DNA from: Bacteroidales bacterium UBA5548
GTDB taxonomy: Bacteria; Bacteroidota; Bacteroidia; Bacteroidales; UBA932
DNA: 22,048 nucleotides
Direction of reading: 5' to 3'
Assembly: GCA_002425935.1 (NCBI GenBank)
Contig: DINE01000020.1
Location: forward strand, 1-22,048
Part shown: positions 7,180 through 14,271 of the stretch, one piece after another
How positions within the stretch are numbered: position 1 is the first letter of the stretch
Layout of the letters: each line of letters starts with the position of its first letter
Position numbers and translations under genes: made by a program
The notes under the pieces: generated by a model
Seen by the model: the letters and a program-made list of their open reading frames with translations, nothing else
The model's database searches: none
What the model was told of the DNA's origin: nothing

Positions 7180-8397
7180 TCAGAAAGAGGTTGGCGTTTC
7201 CGGCTTAGATCTGGCAAACATGTTCTCAATAGACCTTGCAAGTCTCTTAACACCCTCTTCGGTCTTCTCTTCATTCATGAACGAAAAGTTTATCCTCATT
7301 GTGTTCTTGCCTGAACCGTCGCAGTGGAAAGCCTCGCCTATTACAAATGCAACATTCTCTTTGATTGCTTCGTTAAACAGTTCTGTTGAGTCATAACCCT
7401 CAGGAAGAGTAACAAAAAGGAAAAGACCACCCTCAGGCTTTGTCCATGATACACCCTCAGGCATATATTTTTCAAAACATGCAAGCATGTGATCTCTTTT
7501 CTTTCTGTAAAGATCAATTGTTCTTCCAAGGTTCTTTTCAAAGTAACCCTTTTCGAAATACCTTGTTACAACAGCCTGGTCAAATACAGGTGTACAAAGG
7601 TCAGCAGATTGTTTGGCAACAACCAGCCTGTCAATAATATTCGCCGGAGCTATAATCCATCCGATTCTAAAGCCAGGAAGAACAGTTTTTGACAGAGTAC
7701 CAAATAGCATAACTCTCTCGTTATCCATCGAATACATTAAAGGCTGAGCCTCTCCCTCAAAACGAACCTCTCTGTACGGACTATCCTCAATAATAAGTAG
7801 ATCATACTTTTTGGCCACGTTAAGAACCATCTTGCGCTGCTCCATATTCATTGTTATTCCTGACGGATTCTGGAAATCAGGAATTGTGTAGATGAATTTC
7901 GGTTTTCTTCCGCTTGCAATAAGTGTTCTTATAACAGTCTCAAGCTCTTCGTCCTTTTGAACGCCTATCGGCTTTGCCTGATAAGACCAGAACGACTGCA
8001 ATGCACCCAGGTATGATGGTAAGCCACATACGATAGTATCTCCCGGATTAATGAAAATTCTGGATGTCAGATCAATAGCCTGCTGAGAAGATGTGGTAAT
8101 TATTATATTGTCTTTGGTAATATCAAGACCTTGTTCACGATATCTGGCAGCGAGAATCTCCCTCAGTTTTCCATTACCCTCAGTCGGGCCATATTGTAAA
8201 GCCGAAGTGCTCTCCTCTCTTAACACCTCCATCATTATCTCTTTTAACTCCTCTACCGGAAAGGTATCCGGATTTGGAAAACCACCGGCGAATGAGATTA
8301 CTTCCGGTCTGTTAGCAACGCTCAAGAGGTCTCTGATTGCAGATCTCCTCATACTTTTAGCGTTGTCCGATAAAATGTTCTGAATGTTTATTGCCAT
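7180..8397 (-). CDS. PLP-dependent aminotransferase, class I/II
   Basis: This is a fold-type I pyridoxal-phosphate aminotransferase of the subgroup that includes 2-aminoadipate aminotransferase (LysN) and the catalytic half of MocR-type proteins. The 405-residue protein shows the N-terminal substrate segment ISFAGGFPNPDTFP (34-47), cofactor-binding YGPTEGNGKLRE (69-80), Asn177 in NPSG, Asp205 and Tyr208 in EDSPY, the Schiff-base lysine 237 in GTLSKTVLPGFRIGW, and Arg368 for the substrate carboxylate. There is no N-terminal DNA-binding domain, so it acts as an enzyme, not a MocR regulator. The amino donor is not predictable. It is a single-gene unit with an exact promoter upstream and converges with the ABC ATPase gene with no gap. 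Confidence 0.9.
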   Translation of the reverse strand: MAINIQNILSDNAKSMRRSAIRDLLSVANRPEVISFAGGFPNPDTFPVEELKEIMMEVLREESTSALQYGPTEGNGKLREILAARYREQGLDITKDNIIITTSSQQAIDLTSRIFINPGDTIVCGLPSYLGALQSFWSYQAKPIGVQKDEELETVIRTLIASGRKPKFIYTIPDFQNPSGITMNMEQRKMVLNVAKKYDLLIIEDSPYREVRFEGEAQPLMYSMDNERVMLFGTLSKTVLPGFRIGWIIAPANIIDRLVVAKQSADLCTPVFDQAVVTRYFEKGYFEKNLGRTIDLYRKKRDHMLACFEKYMPEGVSWTKPEGGLFLFVTLPEGYDSTELFNEAIKENVAFVIGEAFHCDGSGKNTMRINFSFMNEEKTEEGVKRLARSIENMFARSKPETPTSF

Positions 8398-8415
8398 AAC
8401 GTGGATTAATTTTTA

Positions 8416-8446
8416 CAAAAATACTGAATTGTAAGAAAAAATCAAA
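8416..8446 (-). promoter_or_regulatory. Promoter of the aminotransferase gene
   Basis: On the minus strand TTTG (complement of 8443-8446), exactly 19 bases, then TATTTTTG (complement of 8416-8423) form a full match to the Bacteroidota TTTG-N19-TAnnTTTG promoter. The expected start near 8412 gives a leader of about 15 bases. It sits in the 182-base, very AT-rich divergent spacer shared with queD. Confidence 0.8.
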
Positions 8447-8561
8447 TTTTAATTCAAATTATTATATTTTTAATTACAAAGTCTAATTAAGTAGAGAAAT
8501 AACAGTTTCAAATATTAAGATTAGTAACTCTCCTTAAAGCAAATCTTCTCAAAAATATTAA

Positions 8562-8569
8562 TACTTTTG
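8562..8569 (+). promoter_or_regulatory. Probable -7 box of the queD-polA promoter
   Basis: TACTTTTG matches TAnnTTTG exactly and ends 10 bases before the queD ATG. The implied transcript start near 8573 leaves a leader of only about 7 bases, with no room for a Shine-Dalgarno site. No clear TTTG is seen 19-21 bases upstream. Confidence 0.55.
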
Positions 8570-8579
8570 TAAAAAAAGT

Positions 8580-9023
8580 ATGTCAATCATAAGAGTAACC
8601 AAGGAGTTCAGATTTGAGGGGGCACATGCACTGCAGGATTACGACGGAAAGTGCAGACATATTCACGGCCACTCATACAGATTGTTTGTCACAGTAAAAG
8701 GAGAGCCAAACCCATCTCTTAACCATCCAAAATCAGGAATGGTTGTTGATTTTTCAGACCTTAAAAAAGTTGTAAACGAAACCATTCTTGAACCTTTTGA
8801 CCACGCACTGATTCTCAGGAATGATTCAGCGCTGGCCACAGAGATTGCCGAGGCGTATTCAAATGTGGTAATAGTTGATTTTCAGCCTACTTGTGAAAAC
8901 CTTGCAACTTATTTTGCCCATACAGTAGCAAAAAAGTTACCTGCAGAGATTAAATTGCACTCCGTAAGACTATATGAAACTCCAACATCGTACGTGGAGT
9001 GGTTAGCAGAAGAGAATCAATAA
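8580..9023 (+). CDS. queD: 6-carboxytetrahydropterin synthase (QueD/PTPS family)
   Basis: QueD converts dihydroneopterin triphosphate to 6-carboxy-5,6,7,8-tetrahydropterin, an early step toward the tRNA base queuosine. The 147-residue protein has the zinc ligands His16 (in FEGAHAL) and His29 and His31 (in IHGH), the catalytic Cys25 four residues before the HGH, the FDHALIL segment with Asp74 and His75, and Glu133 in YETPTSY, which anchors the pterin. The Cys-x3-HGH spacing fits QueD; assignment to another PTPS-fold role cannot be fully excluded because no other queuosine gene is in the window. polA follows within about 7 bases, so both are probably on one transcript. The predicted leader is very short. 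Confidence 0.87.
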   Translation: MSIIRVTKEFRFEGAHALQDYDGKCRHIHGHSYRLFVTVKGEPNPSLNHPKSGMVVDFSDLKKVVNETILEPFDHALILRNDSALATEIAEAYSNVVIVDFQPTCENLATYFAHTVAKKLPAEIKLHSVRLYETPTSYVEWLAEENQ

Positions 9024-9030
9024 CTCAGTG

Positions 9031-11688
9031 ATGAAAAAGCTACTACTAATAGACGGGCATGCCCTTATCTTCAGGTCTTACTACGCATTCTTAAGAAGGC
9101 CGATGATAAATTCAAAAGGGGTCGATACATCGATTCTTTTTGGTTTTACAAAAACAATAATTGAGTTGATGCTTAAAGAGCGTCCAACCCATTTCGCGGT
9201 AGCATTTGACCCCCCTTCCAAGACATTCAGGCACGAAATTTTTCCGGAATATAAAGCAAACAGAAGTGAGACACCCGAACTTATAAAAGGAGCACTTGAA
9301 CCTCTGACTGGTATTATGGAGGCGATCTCTGTTCCTGTATTGATGAAAAATGGCTTTGAAGCAGACGATGTTATAGGAACTATTGCCAAAGAGGCTGCCA
9401 AAGAGGGCTTTACAGTTTATATGGTCACCCCAGACAAAGACTATGGTCAGCTTGTTTCAGATACTGTTTTTCAGTACAAACCGGGGAAAAACGGAGAGCA
9501 GTCAGAGATAATAACCAAAGAGCACATCTGCAACTACTACTCAATTGAAAAACCCGAGCAGGTAATTGATATACTCACAATATGGGGAGACAGTTCCGAC
9601 AATATACCAGGGGTCAGAGGAGTGGGTGAAGTGGGTTCAAAAAAACTTATCAATAAATATAAGTCTGTAGAGAACATCTACAGCCACCTTGCTGAACTGC
9701 CGGAAAAGCAACGAGTTGCGTTTGAAGAGGCCAAAGCACATATAGACCTCAGCAAAAGACTCGTTACAATTGACACCAATGTTCAGATTGGGTGGAATGA
9801 AAATGACCTGAAACTTGAGACGCCCGACTTTAAAAAGATTAAACAACTTTTTGGAGAGTATGAATTTGGCTCACTTTCAAAAATGCTGCAGCAACTTGAA
9901 AGCCTGTTCTCGTTCAGCGGTACAGTTGAGGAGGCGGTAAGTAAGAGAGAGGAGAAGGTCAGAAACAGATCGGTTGAGACCGGCCCAGAGTTAATTATAC
10001 AAAGTGCTGTAAAAGAGAAATTTTTGGGTCTGAAGCTTTTCGGGGACACACTTATAGCAGCCTCAGAAGGTTACTTTTGTAAAGCTGACCTTAATCAAAG
10101 TATTGAGATAAATAAGCTAAAGGCTCTGCTGGAAGATGACTCTGTTACAAAATGCGGGTACGATCTTAAACAGATCATAAACACCTTAAGGCATAAAGAG
10201 ATTGAAATAAGAGGGTATCTGGCAGATATAGAGCTGATTCACTATCTGCTTATGCCCGAAAGATCTCATAAAATTGAGATTCTTGCCAAAAGCTATCTTG
10301 GTTTTGAATTTGAAGAGAATGAAAATCTTGCACCACGTGATCTTTTTTCAGATGCAGTTGAGGGTGAGGAGAGGCTGATACAAAAAGCGACAGAAGAGGC
10401 ATCCCTTATGGTATCTCTTTACACCAAACTTAAGCCTGAACTGGAAGAGGGAGGGCTTCTCAAACTTTATAATGAGATTGAGATGCCACTTATAAAGGTG
10501 CTTGCAGACATGGAGCAGAGGGGTATTAAAGTTGACAGGAATATGCTGGCAGAGTACAGCAGGCAACTTACTGCAGAGTTAAATAGTACAGAGTCAGAGA
10601 TTAGAGAGATAGCCGGCGATCCCACACTCAACGTATCATCTCCAAAGCAACTTGGAGTCCTTCTCTATGATAATCTGAAATTGGTAAAAGATGCAAAAAA
10701 GACAAGCAAGAAAAACTACTCGACAGATGAAGAGACCCTCTCTGAACTTGCAGATCTCCATCCTGTAGTATCTAAAATACTCGATTACAGAAATCTGAAA
10801 AAATTGCTCTCAACTTATATAGACCCACTCCCTACCCTTATTCAACCAGAGACAGGGAAGATTCACACAACATACAATCAGGCACTTACTGCTACAGGAA
10901 GGCTAAGCTCGGTTAAGCCCAATCTTCAGAATATACCAATTCGTACTGAGAGAGGCCGTGAAATCAGAAAAGCATTTATTCCATCGTTTGAAAACGGTGT
11001 AATAATGTCTGCAGACTACTCTCAGATAGAGCTTAGGCTTATGGCTCATATGAGCGGAGATTCACTCTTTATTGACGCATTTCGGGCAGGTAAGGACATC
11101 CATGCAGCCACTGCCTCAAAAATTTTTGGTGTTCCTGAAGAGCACCTGACTCGTGAACAGAGGAACAGAGCAAAGGTTGCAAATTTTGGAATCATTTACG
11201 GAATCTCTGCATTCGGATTATCGCAGCGTCTGGGAATCTCAAGGCAGGAGGCAAAACAGCTGATAGAGGGTTACTTTGCAAGCTACCCTCAGGTTGAGCG
11301 ATACATGAATCAGATGATACAGAATGCCAGAGAAAATGGATACGTTACAACGCTATATGGGAGAAAGAGGTTTCTGCCGGATATAAATTCAAAGAACCCT
11401 ACAGTTAGGGGGCTTGCAGAGCGAAATGCAATCAATGCACCTATTCAGGGCAGCGCAGCAGATATAATTAAAGTCGCAATGATCAGGGTATTTGAAGAGA
11501 TAAACTCCGCCGGATTAAAAAGTAAAATGGTGCTTCAGGTACACGACGAGCTTGTTTTTGATGTCTTTCCCGGAGAGGAGGATATACTAGCAAAAATAGT
11601 GACTGAACAGATGGAGGGAGTCACAGAGCTGGAAGTTCCACTCACTGTGGAGTGCAGATACGGTGAAAACTGGCTTGAGGCCCACTAA
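9031..11688 (+). CDS. polA: DNA polymerase I with a degenerate exonuclease domain
   Basis: PolA fills gaps and removes RNA primers in replication and repair. The ATG at 9031 gives 885 residues; a GTG at 9028 is in frame. The N-terminal 5' nuclease (about 1-290) is intact: IDGHAL with Asp8, AFDPP at 58-62, EADD at 110-113, and the helix-hairpin-helix around DNIPGVRGVGEVGSKK. The C-terminal polymerase has motif A DYSQIELR (662-669), motif B with Arg711, Lys715, Phe719 and Tyr723, and motif C HDE (838-840). The middle region (about 315-470) aligns to the 3'-5' exonuclease, but the DTET motif is gone, LKYD reads LKQI, and the YxxxD position has no Asp. Proofreading is thus probably lost, as in Taq, and the protein is shorter than E. 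coli PolA (928). Confidence 0.95.
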   Translation: MKKLLLIDGHALIFRSYYAFLRRPMINSKGVDTSILFGFTKTIIELMLKERPTHFAVAFDPPSKTFRHEIFPEYKANRSETPELIKGALEPLTGIMEAISVPVLMKNGFEADDVIGTIAKEAAKEGFTVYMVTPDKDYGQLVSDTVFQYKPGKNGEQSEIITKEHICNYYSIEKPEQVIDILTIWGDSSDNIPGVRGVGEVGSKKLINKYKSVENIYSHLAELPEKQRVAFEEAKAHIDLSKRLVTIDTNVQIGWNENDLKLETPDFKKIKQLFGEYEFGSLSKMLQQLESLFSFSGTVEEAVSKREEKVRNRSVETGPELIIQSAVKEKFLGLKLFGDTLIAASEGYFCKADLNQSIEINKLKALLEDDSVTKCGYDLKQIINTLRHKEIEIRGYLADIELIHYLLMPERSHKIEILAKSYLGFEFEENENLAPRDLFSDAVEGEERLIQKATEEASLMVSLYTKLKPELEEGGLLKLYNEIEMPLIKVLADMEQRGIKVDRNMLAEYSRQLTAELNSTESEIREIAGDPTLNVSSPKQLGVLLYDNLKLVKDAKKTSKKNYSTDEETLSELADLHPVVSKILDYRNLKKLLSTYIDPLPTLIQPETGKIHTTYNQALTATGRLSSVKPNLQNIPIRTERGREIRKAFIPSFENGVIMSADYSQIELRLMAHMSGDSLFIDAFRAGKDIHAATASKIFGVPEEHLTREQRNRAKVANFGIIYGISAFGLSQRLGISRQEAKQLIEGYFASYPQVERYMNQMIQNARENGYVTTLYGRKRFLPDINSKNPTVRGLAERNAINAPIQGSAADIIKVAMIRVFEEINSAGLKSKMVLQVHDELVFDVFPGEEDILAKIVTEQMEGVTELEVPLTVECRYGENWLEAH

Positions 11689-11698
11689 ATGAGATGAT

Positions 11699-12259
11699 AT
11701 GAAGATGACCGATTCAGAAGAGCATGACCTGATCAATAAGGCCCTTGAAGGGAGAGAGGAGGCATTTACTCAGATTGTAAACCGGTACAGGAGCTCAGTT
11801 CTCTCATACATCTCTACAATTGTAAATAACAACGAGGATGCAGAGGACATATGTCAGGAGACTTTCCATAAATGCTTCAGATTTCTGGGATCGTACAATA
11901 ACAAATATGCATTCTCTACTTGGTTATATACAATAGCTCAGAATACTGCACTCGACTTCCACAAGAAGAGAAAAGTTCCGGTAGCCCCCTCTGTTCAACA
12001 GGGAGGTGAAAGCACATCAGCCAAGATAGAGAGTACGGTGCCAAGTCCCGAAGAGAATATGATTAATGATCAGGCATTTGAAAATTTAATCCGATCAATC
12101 CAGAATCTGGATGCTAAATACAGAAAGATATCAGAGCTTAGATTTATTCATGAGTATCCCCTGGAGGAGATATCAAAAGAGTTAAATTTGCCGCTCAACA
12201 CAGTAAAGACACGTGTAAGCAGGGCAAAAAAATTATTGAACGAAATATGGAAGAGCTGA
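11699..12259 (+). CDS. ECF-type RNA polymerase sigma factor
   Basis: This 186-residue sigma-70 family protein has only regions 2 and 4, which defines the extracytoplasmic-function group. Region 2 (about 14-91) contains AFTQIVNRYRSSVLSYI, then NEDAEDICQETF, which binds the core enzyme, and FSTWLYTIAQNTALDFHKK, which contacts the -10 DNA. A 40-residue Ser/Pro-rich linker follows. Region 4 (about 133-183) has the helix-turn-helix PLEEISKELNLPLNTVKTRVSRAKKLL. ECF sigmas are commonly paired with an anti-sigma gene; none is present, and rsmG overlaps its last 13 bases. Ten bases separate it from polA. Its control may therefore be transcriptional or rest on a distant partner. The ATG at 11705 is a possible alternative start. 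Confidence 0.92.
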   Translation: MKMTDSEEHDLINKALEGREEAFTQIVNRYRSSVLSYISTIVNNNEDAEDICQETFHKCFRFLGSYNNKYAFSTWLYTIAQNTALDFHKKRKVPVAPSVQQGGESTSAKIESTVPSPEENMINDQAFENLIRSIQNLDAKYRKISELRFIHEYPLEEISKELNLPLNTVKTRVSRAKKLLNEIWKS

Positions 12260-12891
12260 TTTTTAAATACTTCCCTCAGATTACGGAACAGCAAAAGGCT
12301 TTATATTCAAAGCTTTTCCCACTATACAGTGAATGGAACCAGAAAATTAATGTGGTTTCAAGAAAGGATATTGACAACCTCTATCTGCACCATATACTTC
12401 ACTCACTTGCTATTGCAAGAAGAGTAAGTTTTCCTGCAGGTTCTAAAATTCTTGATGTTGGTACAGGCGGAGGATTTCCGGGAATTCCACTGGCAATCAT
12501 GTTTCCTGAATGTAACTTTACTCTCTGTGACTCAATTTTAAAAAAAATAAAGGTTGTAACTGAGGTTAAGGAGGCTCTGGGTCTTAAAAATGTTAATGCA
12601 ATCAGGATGAGAGCCGACGAGGCTGAGGGAACATACGACTTTGTTGTATCAAGAGCAGTTACAGATCTGTCATCTTTCCTCCCTTGGGTATGGAATAAAA
12701 TTGAGCAGGGCAAAAAGGAGGGAACAGAGAGGGGCGTACTCTATCTTAAAGGAGGAGAGCTAAATGAAGAGATGGCTATGGCTGCAAAAAAGATGAATAT
12801 CCGGCAGGAGAGATTCTCCAAAAGCGACATATCACAATGGTTCAGCGAGGAGTGGTTTAAAGAAAAAAGTGTCATATTTATCAAACGATAA
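12247..12891 (+). CDS. rsmG: RsmG, 16S rRNA 7-methylguanosine methyltransferase
   Basis: RsmG (GidB) methylates N7 of G527 (E. coli numbering) in 16S rRNA, using SAM. The 214-residue length is typical. Recognisable parts are the N-terminal WNQKINVVSRKD (30-41) and LHHILHSL (47-54) segments, SAM motif I ILDVGTGGGFPGIPLAI (68-84), the acidic residue in LCDS (93-96), and VVSRAVTDL (133-141) near the catalytic site. The ATG lies inside the last codons of the sigma factor gene, a 13-base overlap in another frame, which implies translational coupling. No clear terminator follows; the next gene, rpmH, has its own promoter. Confidence 0.93.
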   Translation: MEELIFKYFPQITEQQKALYSKLFPLYSEWNQKINVVSRKDIDNLYLHHILHSLAIARRVSFPAGSKILDVGTGGGFPGIPLAIMFPECNFTLCDSILKKIKVVTEVKEALGLKNVNAIRMRADEAEGTYDFVVSRAVTDLSSFLPWVWNKIEQGKKEGTERGVLYLKGGELNEEMAMAAKKMNIRQERFSKSDISQWFSEEWFKEKSVIFIKR

Positions 12892-12899
12892 CATAAATA

Positions 12900-12930
12900 T
12901 TTGCTATTAAAAACATTTTATATATCTTTG
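12900..12930 (+). promoter_or_regulatory. Promoter of rpmH
   Basis: TTTG at 12900-12903, a spacer of exactly 19 bases, then TATCTTTG at 12923-12930: a complete match to the Bacteroidota housekeeping promoter. The predicted start near 12934 gives a 40-base leader for rpmH, longer than the others in this window. Confidence 0.85.
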
Positions 12931-12973
12931 CACTCCCTTTTTCAAGTATTACAATAAATACAGTATACATATT

Positions 12974-13126
12974 ATGAAACGTACTTTTCAACCATCACAG
13001 CGCAAGCGCCGTAACAAACACGGCTTTCGTGAGCGTATGTCTACACCAAACGGACGCAGGGTACTTGCAGCCCGCCGCCGTCGTGGCCGCAAAAAACTAA
13101 CAGTGTCATCTGAAGATCGTTTCTAA
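12974..13126 (+). CDS. rpmH: Ribosomal protein L34
   Basis: L34 is a small basic protein of the 50S subunit. The 50-residue product begins MKRTFQPSQRKRRNKHGFR, continues with STPNGRRVLAARRRRGRKKL, and ends with TVSSEDRF. The central part is the highly conserved L34 signature. Length is normal for the family (44-52). The gene has its own complete promoter and a hairpin terminator, so it is monocistronic. It is not followed by rnpA and yidC, the usual neighbours in many bacteria, but by mqnE. Confidence 0.96.
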   Translation: MKRTFQPSQRKRRNKHGFRERMSTPNGRRVLAARRRRGRKKLTVSSEDRF

Positions 13127-13152
13127 AAGAGATAACAACGGATACATCAAAT

Positions 13153-13176
13153 AAAGACGCCCTGAGCGTCTTTTTT
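13153..13176 (+). terminator. Intrinsic terminator after rpmH
   Basis: Positions 13153-13160 (AAAGACGC) pair with 13166-13173 (GCGTCTTT) around a 5-base loop, followed by a T run to 13176. It starts 27 bases after the rpmH stop and is a textbook factor-independent terminator. The next gene starts only 19 bases beyond the T run. Confidence 0.85.
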
Positions 13177-13178
13177 GT

Positions 13179-13186
13179 TATATTTG
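13179..13186 (+). promoter_or_regulatory. Possible -7 box of mqnE
   Basis: TATATTTG matches TAnnTTTG exactly, just after the rpmH terminator and ending 8 bases before the mqnE ATG. The predicted leader would be about 5 bases. The -33 position falls inside the terminator stem and has no TTTG, so the match may be chance. Confidence 0.4.
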
Positions 13187-13194
13187 GACCAAAA

Positions 13195-14250
13195 ATGAGA
13201 GAAAGAATCGGGAGAGAAGAGGCCATTAAACTATGGGATATTCAGGATATGAATACCCTTTCTGCAATGGCAACTGAGATAAGACGGGAGAAAAACGGCC
13301 AAACTGTATTCTATAACAAAAATTTTCACCTTGAACCTAGTAATGTTTGTATTCACAGGTGCAAGTTTTGCTCCTACAGAAGGGAGTGCGATACAGATTC
13401 AGGCGCCTGGACAATGACAATCCCAATGATTAAGGAGTACTGTAAAGAGAAATATGAGCCGGGAATGACTGAGGTTCATATAGTTGGAAGCGTTCATCCG
13501 GAAAAAGACTATAAATACTACTACTCAGTAATTGAAGCTGTAAAAGAGACATTGCCCTCCTCTGTTGCTATAAAGGCATACTCTGCCGTAGAGATTGACG
13601 ATATGTGCAAAAGTTCCGGAAAGGCACCGGAAGTGTTGCTTAAAGAGCTGCGGGAGCTTGGAGTTTCGGCACTGCCGGGCGGAGGTGCAGAGATATTTGA
13701 TCCGGAGGTCAGAAGCAAGATATGCCCCGATAAAGCAGACGGAAAGCGCTGGCTTGAGATTCATGAAGCAGCACACAAAACAGGGCTTAGGACAAATGCT
13801 ACAATGCTGTTTGGGCACATTGAGAGCCATATTCACAGAGTAGATCATATGTTGGCACTAAGAGAGCTGCAGGACAAAACAGGAGGTTTTGACGCCTTCA
13901 TACCGCTCCTTTTCAAATCTGCTAACAACCCAATGTCACATCTGGGTGAGGCGGGATTCATAGAGATACTTAAAACCTTTGCAATTTCCAGAATAGTTCT
14001 TGATAATATCCCACACATAAAATCTTACTGGCCAATGCTCGGAAAGGAGTTGTGTCAGCTCTCACTGCTTTATGGTGCAGATGATATTGACGGAACCATA
14101 AATGACAGTACAAAGATTTACAGCATGGCCGGCTCAGGGGAGAAGAACCCAAACATGACTGTGGGTGATCTTGAAAAAATTGCCTCCGGATGCGGTTATA
14201 AAGCAGAAGAGAGAGACAGTTTCTACAATGTTCTTCCGAAAAAATCGTAA
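13195..14250 (+). CDS. mqnE: Aminofutalosine synthase, radical SAM (MqnE)
   Basis: MqnE is a radical SAM enzyme of the futalosine route to menaquinone; it joins the enolpyruvyl side chain of 3-[(1-carboxyvinyl)oxy]benzoate to SAM-derived adenosine to give aminofutalosine. The 351-residue protein has the 4Fe-4S ligands Cys52, Cys56 and Cys59 in CIHRCKFC. Family-typical segments are TEVHIVGSVHPEKDY (92-106), IKAYSAVEID (126-135), LPGGGAEIFDPEVRSKICP (160-178), LRTNATMLFGHIES (198-211), and GFDAFIPLLF (231-240). MqnC and CofH are the closest alternatives, but GGGAEIFDPEVR with HIVGS.HP favours MqnE. No other menaquinone gene is in the window. The gene sits right after the rpmH terminator and 21 bases before the PASTA gene. 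Confidence 0.9.
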   Translation: MRERIGREEAIKLWDIQDMNTLSAMATEIRREKNGQTVFYNKNFHLEPSNVCIHRCKFCSYRRECDTDSGAWTMTIPMIKEYCKEKYEPGMTEVHIVGSVHPEKDYKYYYSVIEAVKETLPSSVAIKAYSAVEIDDMCKSSGKAPEVLLKELRELGVSALPGGGAEIFDPEVRSKICPDKADGKRWLEIHEAAHKTGLRTNATMLFGHIESHIHRVDHMLALRELQDKTGGFDAFIPLLFKSANNPMSHLGEAGFIEILKTFAISRIVLDNIPHIKSYWPMLGKELCQLSLLYGADDIDGTINDSTKIYSMAGSGEKNPNMTVGDLEKIASGCGYKAEERDSFYNVLPKKS

Positions 14251-14255
14251 TTTTG
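14248..14255 (+). promoter_or_regulatory. Possible -7 box before the PASTA gene
   Basis: TAATTTTG, an exact TAnnTTTG, overlaps the mqnE stop codon and ends 16 bases before the PASTA start. No matching -33 box is seen, so it is only a candidate for separate expression of the PASTA-pseudouridine synthase pair. Confidence 0.35.
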
Positions 14256-14271
14256 CCCAAATCTTTAACTT

